A stretch of DNA of 64,000 nt from Chionoecetes opilio (GCA_016584305.1 JACEEZ010021706.1:142501-206500), one strand, 5' to 3'. Positions 1 through 12,781 are shown, counted from the first letter of the stretch. The notes: a model not told the origin generated them from the sequence alone. A program made the numbers and translations.

Positions 1-51
1 GTCTGTAGCCTATGTTACACGGGTGGAAGGTTTGGTTCAGGTCAGGGAAGG

Positions 52-517
52 TACCGTAGATAATAGTATAGTCGCCAGCTGCAATACTGTCGCCAGGCGC
101 CATATATTACGAATTATAGCATCACTCCTGACTTGTATGTGCCACTGAAGATGATACACAGTAGTTTATAATTATCATGACTGTATAATCTACCCTGTTT
201 CAGCGTTGTTTTATGCTTTGTATCTGCAAGTATATACGGTTTCAAATTTCGCTACCCGTTTTTTTTTCGGGCTACGACGACGACGGTAGGACACTCAGTA
301 AATAAACACTAGATGGCGATCTTAGTGTAGCTCCGTTTTTAACGTCGCCACTCGGTTTTATTTTTCTAATTTGTTCATTTATAGCCATACTGTGACACAC
401 ACTCTCCAGATAGCCCCTTCTAACTTTCCTGAAATCACGGATGTAAGTATTAACGCCACCACACGTCTGTAAATAAAAAAAAACTTTGTCCTGGCGACTT
501 TAGTGTTATTTACGGTA
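52..517 (+). mobile_element. MITE family A, full-length copy (TIR TACCGTAGATAA...)
   Basis: About 466 bp with terminal inverted repeats beginning TACCGTAGATAATAGTATAG and ending in its complement TTTACGGTA. If the outer TA is the target duplication, the element proper runs CCGTAG...CTACGG. There is no coding capacity. Other copies are listed below. Confidence 0.8.
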
Positions 518-536
518 GTTTGTGTGGGGTGCAGTC

Positions 537-753
537 AGTTCGTACACAAGTTGTTTCGTACACTAGTAGGTTCGTACACCAAAAAGTTTTTTCGTAGTCT
601 ATATGAAACTATAGTCGTTTCGTACACTCAGCTCAGAGTTGAACTTGACTACTAGAGTTACGAAACGACACCACGTATGTACGAAAAAGCTCAAAATCAG
701 TGTACGAAACAGGAAACAAAACTTGGGTACGAAACAACTTGTGTACGAAACTC
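537..753. mobile_element. Small fold-back MITE with GTTTCGTACAC repeats
   Basis: The left end TTCGTACACAAGTTGTTTCG is repeated as its reverse complement at 727-750. The interior holds further copies of TTTCGTACAC in both directions, so the whole 215 bp can fold on itself. Confidence 0.65.
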
Positions 754-919
754 CCTGTAACCGTTTGTGTTTAGGCCTTTCTGACACTTGTGGTTGCGGT
801 GACGTGGGAGAGCTGCTTGTGTGGCGCCCGAGGCAATTACCTGTTAATTATTAATCTCGTTATTACTGCAACACTTGTGGTATAATCTGATATATTACAA
901 GCCAAATTATGTATTATAT

Positions 920-1072
920 TACCGTAGATAACACTATAGTCGCCAGTCACTTGCCACTGCACTAATGTCTCCAGGCACAATATATTACGAATTTTAGCAT
1001 CACTACAGACTTTTATGTGCCACTGAAGACATGTAGTGTGATGTACATAATATAAACTACTGTGCATGCGTC
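920..1072 (+). mobile_element. MITE family A, half copy of the short palindromic subtype
   Basis: It starts TACCGTAGATAACACTATAG and matches the left arm of the complete palindromic copy at 20868-21128, ending near the centre of the palindrome. It lies just upstream of the triplicated block before exon 1. Confidence 0.75.
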
Positions 1073-1080
1073 TTCAATGC

Positions 1081-1340
1081 TCATAGTGTATTATTTCCTA
1101 CATATTTAGTATGTGCGAGCAGGCTTGGCGAGTCTGGTGTTGTGCATTAGAAGCATTTATATAAGAATATTCGCTTATAGTGTATTATTTCCTATATTTT
1201 CAGTATGTGCGAGCAAGCTTGATGTCTTGGTAACTGTTTTTGGTGTCTGATGTTGTGTATTTATATAAGAATGTTCGCTTATACTGTCTTTTCCCTTTTT
1301 TCAGTATGTGCGAGCAAGCTTGAAGTGTCTGGTGTGTAGT
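1081..1340 (+). promoter_or_regulatory. Triplicated upstream block, candidate promoter array or 5' UTR acceptors
   Basis: Three tandem, partly diverged copies of a block of about 100 bp begin near 1081, 1175 and 1277 and end 15 bp before the start codon region. Each contains AGTATGTGCGAGCA followed by GCTTG. Copies two and three have TTTTCAGTATGTG, in which TCAGT (1200-1204 and 1301-1305) matches the arthropod initiator. Each is preceded by TATATAA (1158-1164 and 1262-1268). The TATA-to-initiator distance of about 41 bp is longer than the usual 30. The same TTTTCAG could instead be a 3' splice site joining an upstream untranslated exon. Either role is inference from position. Confidence 0.45.
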
Positions 1341-1354
1341 TTAAACCCGTGATA

Positions 1355-1448
1355 ATGGCTCCCCAGCAAGGCAGCGAGGATGGCACACTGGCCAACGCCT
1401 CTGCCACGAACACCATCTCCCTCGTGGTCAACAACAAGACTTATACAT
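1355..1448 (+). CDS. AOX: Aldehyde oxidase-like, exon 1 (start codon)
   Basis: Residues 1-31 begin MAPQQGSEDG. The last residues, ISLVVNNKTYT, form the first strand of the 2Fe-2S ferredoxin fold (family pattern VNGKxYxV). The ATG at 1355 is chosen because it opens the only frame leading into that strand, an in-frame stop lies a short way upstream, and the exon ends at a good donor (ACAT|GTAAGC) in phase 1, matching exon 2. An upstream untranslated exon cannot be excluded. Confidence 0.85.
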
Positions 1449-1800
1449 GTAAGCCGCGGGGGGGGGGGGGGGAAAAGAGGAAGAATAAAAAAGTTTAAAA
1501 AGTCAGTCAGTCAGAAAGAAGAAAAAAGTCAAAGGAAAAAAGAAGAAATAAAAAAAAAGTAAAAAAAGTAAGTCAGTCAGAAAGAAAAGTAAAATGAAAA
1601 TAAAATAAGGATTAAGAAAAGTTAAAAAAGTAAAAATAAAAAAGTAAAAAAAAAAAAAAGAGAAGAAGAATTAAAAAGTCAAAAGAAAGTAAAAGTAAAA
1701 AGTCAAAATAGTAAAAAGTAAAAGAAAGTCACAGAAAAGTAAAAGGGAGCAATGCAAGTGAAAGGAGTTCATAGAGTGGTAGGGAAAGTGTGCATCACGT
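1449..1800 (+). repeat. Poly-G tract and A/G-rich AGTAAAA low-complexity sequence, start of intron 1
   Basis: Immediately after the exon-1 donor there is a 14-G run (about 1,459-1,472), followed by about 300 bp built from AGTAAAA, AAAGTC and AGTCAGTCAG motifs. No gene is seen. Confidence 0.85.
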
Positions 1801-1841
1801 AGACTATTGTGGCGTTAACTGATCATTGCTTTGTTGATAAT

Positions 1842-1932
<91 letters not shown>
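1842..1932. repeat. (CT)n microsatellite
   Basis: An uninterrupted CT dinucleotide array of about 90 bp. Confidence 0.97.
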
Positions 1933-1934
<2 letters not shown>

Positions 1935-2021
1935 ATGAATGTTTGAAATAGCTGTCATTGGGAGATAAAATAAGTATTATGACGTCACTCCTTTGCGGTT
2001 TTGTCATCATAACATCATCGA

Positions 2022-2043
2022 TCTTTCATAATAATATAAGCGA

Positions 2044-2098
<55 letters not shown>

Positions 2099-2720
2099 TG
2101 TCTGTCCGCTCTGGGTGCCGCCCCCTGTGGCGGAATCCCCTCATATGGCACAGTTTTGGAATCGGGTCGACCAGGGGAAGGTTTTAAGCCCACTTATAAG
2201 ATGATCCGGTCACTTTTTTTTTTCTTTTTTTTAGCAGCCTATTAGCGAGAATTGTGAAAAAAAGTGGGTTGCGAGAATTGAGGAAACCTTGATGTAGGGT
2301 GATGGGTAATGGGTGAGTGAATGGGTGGGGTGATGGGTAATGGGTGTGGGGTGATGGGTGAGTGAATGGGTGGGGGGTGATGGGTGATGGAATAGGTGGG
2401 GGGTGATGGGTAATGGGTGAGTGAATGCGTGTGTGGTGATGGTTAATGGGTGAGTGAATGGGTGGGGTGATGGTAATGGTCGGTGAATGTGGTGGGGGTG
2501 ATGGGTATGGGTGAGTGAATGGATTGGGGGTGATGTGAATGGTTGGCGTTAATATACATTTCTACATCATGATTTCATGAAAGTAGTAAGGGGCTATCTG
2601 GAGAGTCTGTGTTTGGTGGGCCGAAGGCCCACCAAACGCAGGTGGTGGGCCGAAGGCCCACCAATAGCCCTCCGCAGGAGCTAGCCAAAAAGTCCGCCCG
2701 GAGGGCGGCTTTGCGGCTAG
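2022..2720 (+). mobile_element. Non-autonomous Helitron-like element, copy 1
   Basis: The element begins TC after an A and ends in CTAG before a T, with a GC-rich hairpin CCGCCCGGAGGGCGG eight bases before the CTAG: the terminal signature of Helitrons. Inside are a (TG)n tract (2046-2098), a T-run, a minisatellite of GTGATGGGTAATGGGTGAGT type units, and a strong hairpin GGTGGGCCGAAGGCCCACC. It also carries a piece of MITE family A (about 2,546-2,610). There is no RepHel coding sequence. Two more copies in the window have the same boundaries. Confidence 0.72.
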
Positions 2721-2962
2721 TGATACATAATATTGAAGCCTGCAGGTATTTATGTCCAGTAAGTAATAGTAATGTAAGGAGGTGACACGAGAAGCTTTTA
2801 GTTATTAATGAAAATTGCTGAAAATCATCTCGGAACTGATAAGGTTTTACTCACTGATAATGTCACTGATAACACCCTTTCACTTTGTTTTTCTTACACC
2901 TTCGGTCACTTTATGGTATCATTCAGGGTATAAAGGTTAGATAAGTAACTGATAATGTCAAT

Positions 2963-3290
<328 letters not shown>

Positions 3291-3660
3291 TCTCTCTCTC
3301 TTTCTCTCCCTCTCCCTCCCTGCTAAATCATTACCCATGAATGACAACAATGACAGTGTTCCCCCAGTACATGAGGCAGAAGGCGACTCAAAGCTTAGTG
3401 GATCTTAACTGATAAGTCTTACAAACATTACTTTACACTTTGCGTATTGTAAATTATTTAAGTCCTTCAGATTAATTAATTAGATATGCTTCATTTTTTA
3501 CCTTGTGCTTATTTATTTATATATTTATTTATATATCTTTGCTATTTTCGAACCTTTGCTCGTATGTATTTAATTATTGTTTACTCTGAATGCATTTTGG
3601 CCTTAAAAAAAAACATATTATAATATAGCCTACTGTTTTAATCATTCGATCATGTAAATG

Positions 3661-4152
3661 TACCGTAGATAACACTATAGTCGCCATTTATACTAATGTC
3701 GCCAGGCGCCATATATTACGAATTATAGCATCACTACTGCTGTGTCTGTGCCACTGAAGATGATACACAATAGTTTATATCATGACTGTATACTCTACCC
3801 TGTTTCAGCGTTGTTTTATGCTTTGTATCTGCAAGTATATACGGTTTCAAATATCCCTACTCTTTTTTTTTTCGCGCGACGACGACGGCGGGAGGACACT
3901 CCTGAACATAAACACTAGACGGCGACCTTAGTGTAGCCCGTTACCAAAGTCGCCACTCGGTTTTATTTTTGTAATTTGTTCATTTATAGCCATAATATGA
4001 GACAGATGAAGACACAAAATGACACAGACTCTGCAGATAGCCCCTTCTAACTTTCCTGAATCATGGATGTAGAATTGTAAGTATTAACGCCACCACACGT
4101 CTGTAAATAAAAAAGAAACTTTGTCCTGGCGACTTTAGTGTTATCTACGGTA
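3661..4152 (+). mobile_element. MITE family A, full-length copy
   Basis: About 490 bp, beginning TACCGTAGATAACACTATAG and ending ATCTACGGTA. It is collinear with the copy at 52-517 and carries the same internal GCGACGACGACGG segment. Confidence 0.85.
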
Positions 4153-4342
4153 GAAGCTTTTGGTGTGTCTTGCATTGCCGTGTATCAATATTTCTTCTCA
4201 TAAAATAAAAACTCCGTCCTCGATATTACACTTCCCTCACAGTGTCAATAACGTGCCCCACCCACCTCTGCGTTACGTCTGTCCGTCTACAAAGCCTTTG
4301 CACAATCCGCCACCCTCTCGGCAAGGCACGCAGCCCCGCTAA

Positions 4343-5296
4343 AGACAGTGTCACACTAGCCCTTTTTCCGTTTAGTTAGACGATCTCCGTTGGTTTTTTC
4401 TCGCTCTGACTAGTTTTTTCTCGCTCTGACTAGTTTTTTCTCGCTCTGACTAGTTTTTTCTCGCTCTGACTAGTTTTTTCTCGCTCTGACTAGTTTTTTC
4501 TCGCTCTGATTAGTTTTTTCTCGCTCTGACTAGTTTTTTCTCGCTCTGACTAGTTAGTCCGTCTGAATCAGTCAGTTTGAGTCAGTCGATCGTGATCGTC
4601 TTGATATGGAAAGTTGAAGTCTAATTTCTTAGTCAAATCAAAATCCATAGTGATTACTTTAAAGATATTCGATATTAATCAGTAATTTTTTGCAAATTAT
4701 AATTCAATACATTTGAAAGTATTAAAAATATTCACGTGACTATTGTACATGTAGATACATTTAAAAGCCTGTTCTATATAACAGCCAACAGTCTCTCGCA
4801 TGATTCGATTGTTCTTCTTCTTCTTGTGACCTTTTCTGCTTATTATCGCTTTGTAGGTCGTCTGTCAAGCTCGTTGTGTTTCTTTTTCATGACACACTCA
4901 AAATTTGTTTCTCACTCTTCAAGACGTCAACTTAAGATATAGACGAAATGCTGTGGACACTTAGATAGCTCAGAAGAATTTCTCGTTGAATGCATACGCG
5001 TGGCCACCCTCTAGCTTGTCTCTGGGACCACAGAGACTTGTACACCAAGAAGGCCTTGATATTCTAGGTGTTATCTAGGTCGATATTAGGTCTACTACTG
5101 ATAAATAATACACATAATTAAGTGTATACCAGCAATAGCTTGCCCTGGCGTCGGAGCCTTGTTTGTTTACATGCAACAGCTGACTGGTAGTGCAGGCGAA
5201 CGATTGTGTGTGTGACGGCTTGCAGTCAGAAAATTGTTAGTTATGAGAAAGTTGCAGAAAAAAATAGACGGAAAAAGTGCTAGTGTGACGCCGCCT
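4343..5296. mobile_element. PIF/Harbinger-type MITE with internal 20-bp tandem repeat
   Basis: The inverted ends are AGACAGTGTCACACTAGC and, at the right, the complement of AGGCGGCGTCACACTAGC. They are flanked by TAA at 4340-4342 and 5297-5299, the 3-bp target duplication typical of PIF/Harbinger elements. The left half contains about eight copies of TTTTTTCTCGCTCTGACTAG (4385-4555). No transposase is seen. Confidence 0.72.
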
Positions 5297-5383
5297 TAAC
5301 GGCACGCCAGACGCACCTTGTGGCCACCCCGACTATTTGTATCAAGCTATCGCAGGTCATAAGCCTTTTGTTTCATAATGAGC

Positions 5384-6471
5384 GGGGGCCAGATGCTGAG
5401 AGTGAGCTAGGGCGCCCTATCCACTAGGGCGCCTGTGGTAAGGCGAAACGCCCTCCCACCGCTATGCTCAGTCGAGATTGCTGCCTTAGTGGCACCGCTA
5501 AAGGCGCTGAAAACTAAGGCATGGTCAGACCCTGACTTAGTGAGCTGCTGAGGGCCTTTGACAGACATTCATCTTCTGTTTATAAAGCAAATACAGCCTT
5601 GTTTCAGTTCCTACAACGTAACAATTGGTGTTTACGTATTAATAGTGTTGCAAGGTATGTATGAATTGATCGTGCAAGACTAATGCGGCATTATAGGGTG
5701 TTATATGCTGGTGATAAGAAATGTTGTGTTGTGTGTTGGTTAGGGGCGGGCGGCGAGCGGCGGGCGGCAGGTGCTCCGCCCGCACTAAAATGTTGAACTA
5801 TTACACGGTATTATCATACTACCAGATGATATTTAGGACAGCTGAACATACCATCATCTTCACGAGACATTAGTGCATATCATGAATGCATAAAACTTGC
5901 AGTAAACTATACCTATAATAAGATAATGAGAGCAAAATGAAATCGTGTATAAACTTTTTTTTCACCTTTTTTTATTCATCTTCTCCTTATTCCTGGAATG
6001 TTGCTTGCATTAAATTTTCACTCACTGTCCCGGAATCGGCACACCTTAACGATTATCATGGTGTATGGCACGTCCCAATGCAAAAATATATAAGTGGTCA
6101 AAACCTGCGATGAACGTCAAACTTGTGATGAAACAGCTTTTGGCGGGGGAGAGCGGTGTATCCTTGCCATAAGTGCTTGGTTAGGGAGGGAGGGACAACA
6201 TTCCTTGCTTCAGCAGAGACGTGTTCAAGCCTTGTGATTGGTCGAAGCTGCCTAAGCAGCGCTCAGATAGGCAACGTGATTGGCTAGTAGGATTCTCGGA
6301 CCACGCCCACGCCATAGGCTTTGGAGGTGTAAGGCAGTGCAAAAGCGCCTGAACTTTCGACTGTACATGGGCTTTAGTCTGTGCCTTAGCCGGGCCGTTA
6401 CAAAAGCGCCTGAAGACGGGTAAGGCGCTCTTTTCGCCTTACCTCTATGGCACTTCTCAGCATCTCCCCCC
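5384..6471. mobile_element. Putative TIR element rich in GGCGCC / AAGGCG motifs
   Basis: The left end GGGGGCCAGATGCTGAGAGT and the right end CACTTCTCAGCATCTCCCCC are imperfect inverted repeats. Both subterminal regions carry AAGGCG and GGCGCT motifs in opposite orientation. No coding sequence or clear target duplication is seen. Confidence 0.45.
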
Positions 6472-6594
6472 GGGTTATTAGTCTCTCCGCTCTGAAGGAA
6501 AATTTGAAGCGTTGTAAGTAGGGATTTTTTTATATGCGCATTATATAAATTTCTGTTCAATTATGCTTTAGATCTTGTGGTAAGTCATGCACGC

Positions 6595-7490
6595 TGGTAA
6601 TTAGAGAGAACTGAAACTCGAGAAATGCCAGTGGTCGCTGGCAGTTTTAACTCAAAGGTTGGTCTACTGTGTTTTCCCTCCGCGACTAATATTTTTCATA
6701 AATTAATTTCGCGATAAACATTGATGCACCGCATCTGAAAACCAAAAAATATAGTTCTTCTGTTGTTCTACTAATTATATGGATGACATGCATTACGATG
6801 GAACGTTCTATAATAGCAATTTAATGCAAATTACTCGCCTCGTGTAGCAAAGCTTAATATATTTTTTACATGTATATTGTGGCATGTAAAATTTGGGCGA
6901 TGTTCACACTGTTTTCTAAGACAGTACTGCTGCGTCTGGCAAACGCTTGTCAAAATACAATAAGCAATGCCTTGGAAAAACGAAGAATAAGGAATGTCGA
7001 AATCGGCTTGCTGCTGCGACAATGTAGGTTATAATTGTGGAGGCGACGCGCCGCGGCGGGGAGTGGTGGGCGGGGAGATTGTGGCGGGGAGATTGAATCA
7101 AAACATTGCCACTTAACGCGTAGACTCATTGCACTTCCAGGCTTTCTATCTGATTGATACACAATAATAACAGGAAAATATGACTGCCTAGGTAAAGATA
7201 ACTTCTAAACATTCGTTATTGACTATATAATATCATAGAGTAGCATTTACCTCGCCTCCTCAACTATAACCTCCTTGGTTATTTGGTTATATACAATGTT
7301 TTACAGAATCAGGCTTCTATACAATATACATATAGAAGAAAATCGTTCTTAATATTATACTTGTGTGTTTTAAGTGCAGTGGAATAAGCCCATATTTTTC
7401 TTTCAAGTTGACCAACTTTTCACCAAATTGTGAGTTAAAACTGCCAGCGACCACTGGCATTTCGGAGTTGCAGTTCTCTCTAATTACTGG
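6595..7490. mobile_element. TIR element with about 60-bp inverted ends (TAATTAGAGAGAACTG)
   Basis: Left end GGTAATTAGAGAGAACTG continues as AATGCCAGTGGTCGCTGGCA. The right end is the near-perfect complement, ending TCTCTCTAATTACTGG. The interior is AT-rich without a transposase, so this is a non-autonomous DNA transposon of unassigned superfamily. Nothing further is seen between 7,491 and 7,680. Confidence 0.75.
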
Positions 7491-7677
7491 ACGTGAGGTA
7501 TTGACAATGGGTTGAATACTCTTCCAGTGTGGATGTATTTATGTTTAGGGCAGCGTCTCGTGAATGCGGGCAGAGGAAGTGTACTGTATGCAGAACAACC
7601 CGCGCTCCTGAACAATAGGCGCGAGTAAACCTGGCGAGATACCACATTAATGTAGATTCCGCCGTAATGACTAGGAT

Positions 7678-7901
<224 letters not shown>

Positions 7902-7928
7902 TATATCCATGCCTTCCCTCTCCCGCAG

Positions 7929-8101
7929 TGGGTCCCGACGTACCGCCCTGGACTCGCCTGGTGGACTTTATACGCGAGGAGGTCAAGGCGCCGGGCACCA
8001 AGGCGCTGTGCCGGGAGGGGGGCTGCGGCGTGTGCACCGTGGTGGCGACGGTGCCCGACCGTGACTCCCCCGGCAACACCACCAGTTTCAGCGTGCAGGC
8101 G
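7929..8101 (+). CDS. AOX: Aldehyde oxidase-like, exon 2 (first 2Fe-2S cluster)
   Basis: Residues 32-89. The acceptor is CCCGCAG and the donor GCG|GTAGGT; entry is phase 1 and exit phase 0. It encodes three of the four ligands of the plant-type 2Fe-2S cluster in the motif CREGGCGVC (C59, C64, C67), which takes electrons from the molybdenum site towards FAD. The exon lies directly after a 210-bp (CT)n array that forms an extreme polypyrimidine tract for its acceptor. Confidence 0.93.
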
Positions 8102-8171
8102 GTAGGTGGCATTTCAACTAAATCTGTATTTCCGTATTCTTTTATTCTTATTCACCCCCCCTCCCCCTTCT

Positions 8172-8470
8172 GTCGCCTCCGTGGTGCAGTGGTTAGCGTG
8201 CCTGGCTACGAATCTGCGGGCCCTGGTTCGATCCCGGGCCAGGGCAAGTCGGTGACCAGCCTACCCAGCTGTTATTCCTTCCTTTCGGGGTTGATAAATG
8301 GGTACCTGGGGTAACCTGGGGAAGGTAACTGTGGTAACCCGGGAGTCACACTAGCCCTGTGTCCCGGGGTAACGGGTTCTCACCCACCACAGACTCTAAG
8401 GGCTAATGCCACGGAGATGAGCACCGCATGCCACGCGCAGCTTAGCGTATGCTCCCATCTTTACCTTTAC
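8172..8470 (+). mobile_element. tRNA-derived SINE family 1, + copy
   Basis: The head, CCTCCGTGGTGCAGTGGTTAG, has an A-box-like segment and is followed by the B box GGTTCGATCCC, as in a tRNA. The body includes GGGGTTGATAAATGGGTACC and GTCACACTAGCCCTGTGTCC. A reverse copy lies at 45290-45573. Sequence from 8,470 to 9,130 contains G-rich and AT-rich stretches but no gene. Confidence 0.75.
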
Positions 8471-9129
8471 TCCCCCTTCTGTAATCTTCCCCCCCCCTCT
8501 TTTTCTTTAAATAAACTTGGAAATAAAACTTGGTAGGTAGAGAGAGGTAAAGGGTGGGGGCCCGGGGGGGTGGGGGGGGGATGTGTCGACACCGCAGGGG
8601 AGCGAGGGCTAGGGAGTGGAGGACTGAAGGGAGGGGTACTACATACAGTAACTAACCTATTATAAAAATTGTAGGGGGGCGAATTGGTGGGGGGAGGGGT
8701 ACAGTAATACAGTAATTAAGTACATACAGTAATATATATAATACAGTAATTAACCTATTACGTATAATCTATCATGTACTGTACTGGGAGTTAAAAGTGT
8801 ATCCGCTGTAACCACTTCAAGCGGGTAAGAGGAACAACAGAGACATATTTGGGATATATAAAGGGATATATTTGCCACTACCATAAGGCTTAGAAGTACA
8901 GTACCCCCGGGTCGCCCTTTTGGGTAGAGGGTGGGGGTGTGAGGGTCAGGTGAGCACAGCAAACCCTTTTATATGTTACAGGGGCAGGTTTCAGAATACT
9001 ACAGCCCTGCCTTCCCCTCTGAGAAACCTATAGACAAATTTCTAAAGTCATCTGTAGGCTGCATGAAATGGTTACCTGGACTGCCTTCACTGCTCTCCAG
9101 GTCTGAGTCGTGAAGGTGAAGGTAGAGGC

Positions 9130-9375
9130 TCTTTGTAGGAACAGTAGGAAAGAACTGAAGAAGAAGAAAAACTGAAAGAAATAGGGAACTGAAGGAAAGA
9201 ATTGAAGAAAAAAGTCAAAGTGAAAGAAATAGGGAGCAGAAGGAAAGAACTGAAAAAAAGATAAAACAAAGAAATAGGAAACAGTAGGAAATAATTGAAA
9301 AAAGTAAAAATGAAAGAAATAGGGAGCAGAAGGAAAGAATTGAAGAAAAAAGAAGTAAAACTGTAATACTGTTAG
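9130..9375. repeat. Degenerate minisatellite AGGAAAGAACTGAA / GAAATAGGGAGCAG
   Basis: About four imperfect copies of a roughly 60-bp A/G-rich unit containing GGAAAGAA(C/T)TGAA and AGAAATAGG(G/A)A. No coding potential. Confidence 0.7.
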
Positions 9376-10199
9376 GGAGTAGGTGTGAAAGAGAGGAACA
9401 TAAGTACTGTAGGAGCGTGGGTAGGAGTGTAGTGTAGGGATTAGCGAGCCATAGGTACAGCCGAGGCTCAGGTGTGGACTGACAGAGAACAGAGGCTTCC
9501 AACACTCCTCAGGGAACTACTTATACGCAGAGGTGGGCATCGCAATTTTTTTTCCAATTCCGCAATCGCAATTCCGCAATTCCGACCTGCACCAGTCCGC
9601 AATCGCAATTCCGCAATTTTTTTCAGATAGGCCTTTTCGCAATCGCAATTCCGCAATTCCGCAATTCCGCAAACTAATTTTGACACCTACAATTAAAACA
9701 AAACACCTACAATAAAAAAAAAAATGTCTCTAGACTCTTATACATCTCTAGACTCTTAAACACCTACAATTAAAACAAAAAATGTCTCTAGACTCTTTAG
9801 TAGTGTTTAATACTTCTGTATTCCTATTCTGTTTCTGTCTATATACTTGTTACTTGTCCTTCACAATTAAGTCTTTGTCTCTATTAGTGTTTTTCTTTAC
9901 TTTTACACTTCACAGTCTACTGGCTAGTAATCACTCATCTAAGTAATCTACTAATCTTCCTCTTCCTCCTCCTCCCACTTCTTCTGGTTCAGCATGTGGA
10001 GGTTGGCAACTAATCACACACACGGCCAGCGTACACGCTCTCAATCCCAAGGTCCAGCATGCACTGACTGACTGATTGTGACTGTGCTACACTTATTACA
10101 GGCCTTGCATGAACTCCGCTGAACTTACCCTAGAGTCAAGTCAATTTTACCCTAAATTCTTACGTTTTACCCTAAATAATCGGCTCGACTGTATATTCG

Positions 10200-10201
<2 letters not shown>

Positions 10202-10271
<70 letters not shown>
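10202..10271. repeat. (TA)n microsatellite
   Basis: About 70 bp of uninterrupted TA inside the hAT element. Confidence 0.97.
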
Positions 10272-10273
<2 letters not shown>

Positions 10274-10450
10274 GTATATAAAGAAAAAGGAAGTAGGTGA
10301 AAATCCATATTTTTTATTGATAACAAAAACAAAATAGTAAAGTTAAGCCTGTTTAGTTTGTCTAGTTTTAATATCATTTCCATTAAATATATATTTCTGG
10401 TTTAATAAGAACACACTTTAACAAAATAAGTATTGAGAATAACTGACTAA

Positions 10451-11721
10451 AGGCTGGTTCACACTGAGGTTTTTTCGGCATTTTGTCGACAGAGAATTCG
10501 GTCTGGGTCTGGGGCTGGTGTCATGATCGCAATAGGTTTTTTAAAAAAATCACACACCGCTCACTCGGTCTTTTATCGACCGACTTGCCGAGAATTTCGC
10601 GCGCCAAATTAAAATAAACGCAGAAGCCAGCACGTCCCTCCTCCCCACTCACCCCAAGTATTGGTATCATTTCGGTATTGGGCACTAAAAACTAACAAAT
10701 TTAACTTACATCATCGTGCAGATCTTTTCATCCTTAATTTGAATCCCAATTTCCCCTATTTCCCATGCCAATGGCGATACATATAATACCGAAAATGTTC
10801 CATTTTAGCTACCGTAAATAACAGTTAAGTCGCCAGGACAACTTTTTTTTCTGTTTACAGACGTGTGGTGGCGTTAATACTTACATTTCTACATCCATGA
10901 TTTCAGGAAAGTTAGAAGGTGCTATCTGGAGAGTCTGTGTCATTGTATGTCTTCATCTGTGTCATAGTATGGCTATAAATGAACAAATTACAAAAATATC
11001 TACAAAGTGGCTACCAACAGTAGAGTCGCCATCTAGTGTTTATTTACTGAGTGTCCTACCGCTGTCGTCGTCGCCCGAAAAAAAAATGCGTAGTGAAATT
11101 TGAAAGCGTATATACTTGCAGCTACAAAGCATAAAACAACGCTGAAACAGGGTAGATTATACAGTCATGATATAAACTACTGTGTATCATCTTCAGTGGC
11201 ACATAAAAATCAGTAGTGATGCTATAATTCATAATATAAGGCGCCTGGCGACATGACTGTAGGTGGCGACTTTACTGTTATCTACGGTAGCTATAAACGG
11301 TTGTTAGTTTAAATCAGATTATGTTAGGTTAGACGTGGGGTTTGATTTAGTAGATGATATCAAGGAAAAAATGAAACTATCAATACTACTTCATAATAGG
11401 TAAAGTGCGCGAAAACTTATCTATCGCGCGCCAAATACACACAAGCCAGCCACTAGCCCCCTATAGCCCCTAGCGCGACGTGACCCCTGACCCTGCTGCC
11501 TCATGAGACCCTCACTGCCCCTGGTACAAGAACGTCCCGGAAATCATTGAACACTTGCTGCTACAAAGCGATACTAAAAGCAGAAAAGGTCACAAGAAGA
11601 AGAAGAAGATTTGTCGACCGAAACGAATTGCGTGTGTGAACGTAATCTCCGCACTAGCCCGCAAGAGACCGACTTCTCTGTCGACAAAAAATGTCGAAAA
11701 AACCTCAGTGTGAACCAGCCT
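10451..11721. mobile_element. PIF/Harbinger-type TIR element inside the hAT element
   Basis: Inverted ends of about 45 bp start AGGCTGGTTCACACTGAGG, with a TAA duplication at 10448-10450 and 11722-11724. No transposase frame is seen. MITE family A sits inside it in reverse orientation. Confidence 0.8.
10810..11289 (-). mobile_element. MITE family A, full-length reverse copy, nested
   Basis: About 480 bp bounded by TACCGTAAATAACAGTTAAG and TTATCTACGGTA. The order of internal motifs is the reverse of the copies at 52-517 and 3661-4152. It lies wholly inside the element at 10451-11721, so it inserted later. Confidence 0.85.
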
Positions 11722-11827
11722 TAAGAATTATATTGACCGACAAATCTTTCAAACACATTAAAAGTAACAGGTACATATACATATTTGCATATTTACAGGT
11801 ACATATACATATTTATATTTATACATA

Positions 11828-12781
11828 TTACATATATGCAACCTCTGAACACGTTGCATCACTTTTGACATTATTGATTGCTTTTAGCATATTGTCCTCA
11901 ATGTTCAGGTTATGTGAAGATATTTTCAAGCATTTCATGTGATATATTGCATGCATTAAGCCACTTAGGGTTTCATTTTTAAGAGAGGATCTTTGACAAG
12001 TTTTAGTTAGATTTAGTTTACTGAAAAAACGCTCAATCGCTGCATTTGAAAAGGGTAGTGAGAAGAGGGTGGATATGACTATATGGTTAAATTGGGATAA
12101 CATGGCAGTCCTGCATCATTTTTTCTATTCAGCACAATATCCCAGTACTTTATGAAGTGGAGTTGATTAGAAAGTTCTTCATCCAAACAGTGCAGTCTCC
12201 ATTCTTCATCCACAAGATTTGTATTGGCATACTTTGGTAATTGTGGCAGTTCATCAAATATATATGCTAAGGATGGAGGATTCAGAGTTGATGCAGAACG
12301 AGGGTTTACACAGGCCACTACCTCATGAATGTTGTCATTGAGTGAATATCTTTTCTGAATCTGGGATGCAGCTTCAATCAAGAAAGACTGACATGACTTA
12401 TAAAACTGTGAAAGTTCTGCGCTAGTTACTGTTATCGATTGTTTTAGATCCCTTACTGTTGCTGATGCACTCACTCCTAGATATACATTCTCAACAGGAA
12501 TTAAGACACTTGAAAAAATATGTTGACCAGGACTAAGTAATGAAATATCAGCATTCTTAACAAAGCTCACATCCATGAAGTCAGTACACAAGCTTCGAAT
12601 GAGTTTGCATGTCTCAGTTTTCAGTGTGAAAAAAATTGGAGCCTCAGACTGGAAGAACGTATTATAACTATTGAACTTACCCAAGTTGTAATCCAGAAAT
12701 TCGAGGTAGGCTTGGGTAAGCTTGTTTTTCAAGGTAGTAACAATCATATCATATACATGTGTTGGGTCACTAAATATTAAT
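11828..12781 (-). pseudogene. hAT transposase, C-terminal half, frame-broken
   Basis: Reading leftward from 12,781 the frame gives SDPTHVYDMIVTTLKNKLTQ and about 220 residues. A shift near 12,090 then leads to LPFSNAAIERFFSKLNLTKT, the conserved hAT dimerisation motif (SNAxxERxFSxxNxxKTxxRxxL). The catalytic Asp and CxxH region upstream is not complete. The upstream coding sequence is interrupted at 12,781 by the THAP/P-like element and resumes at 14,656. Confidence 0.75.
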
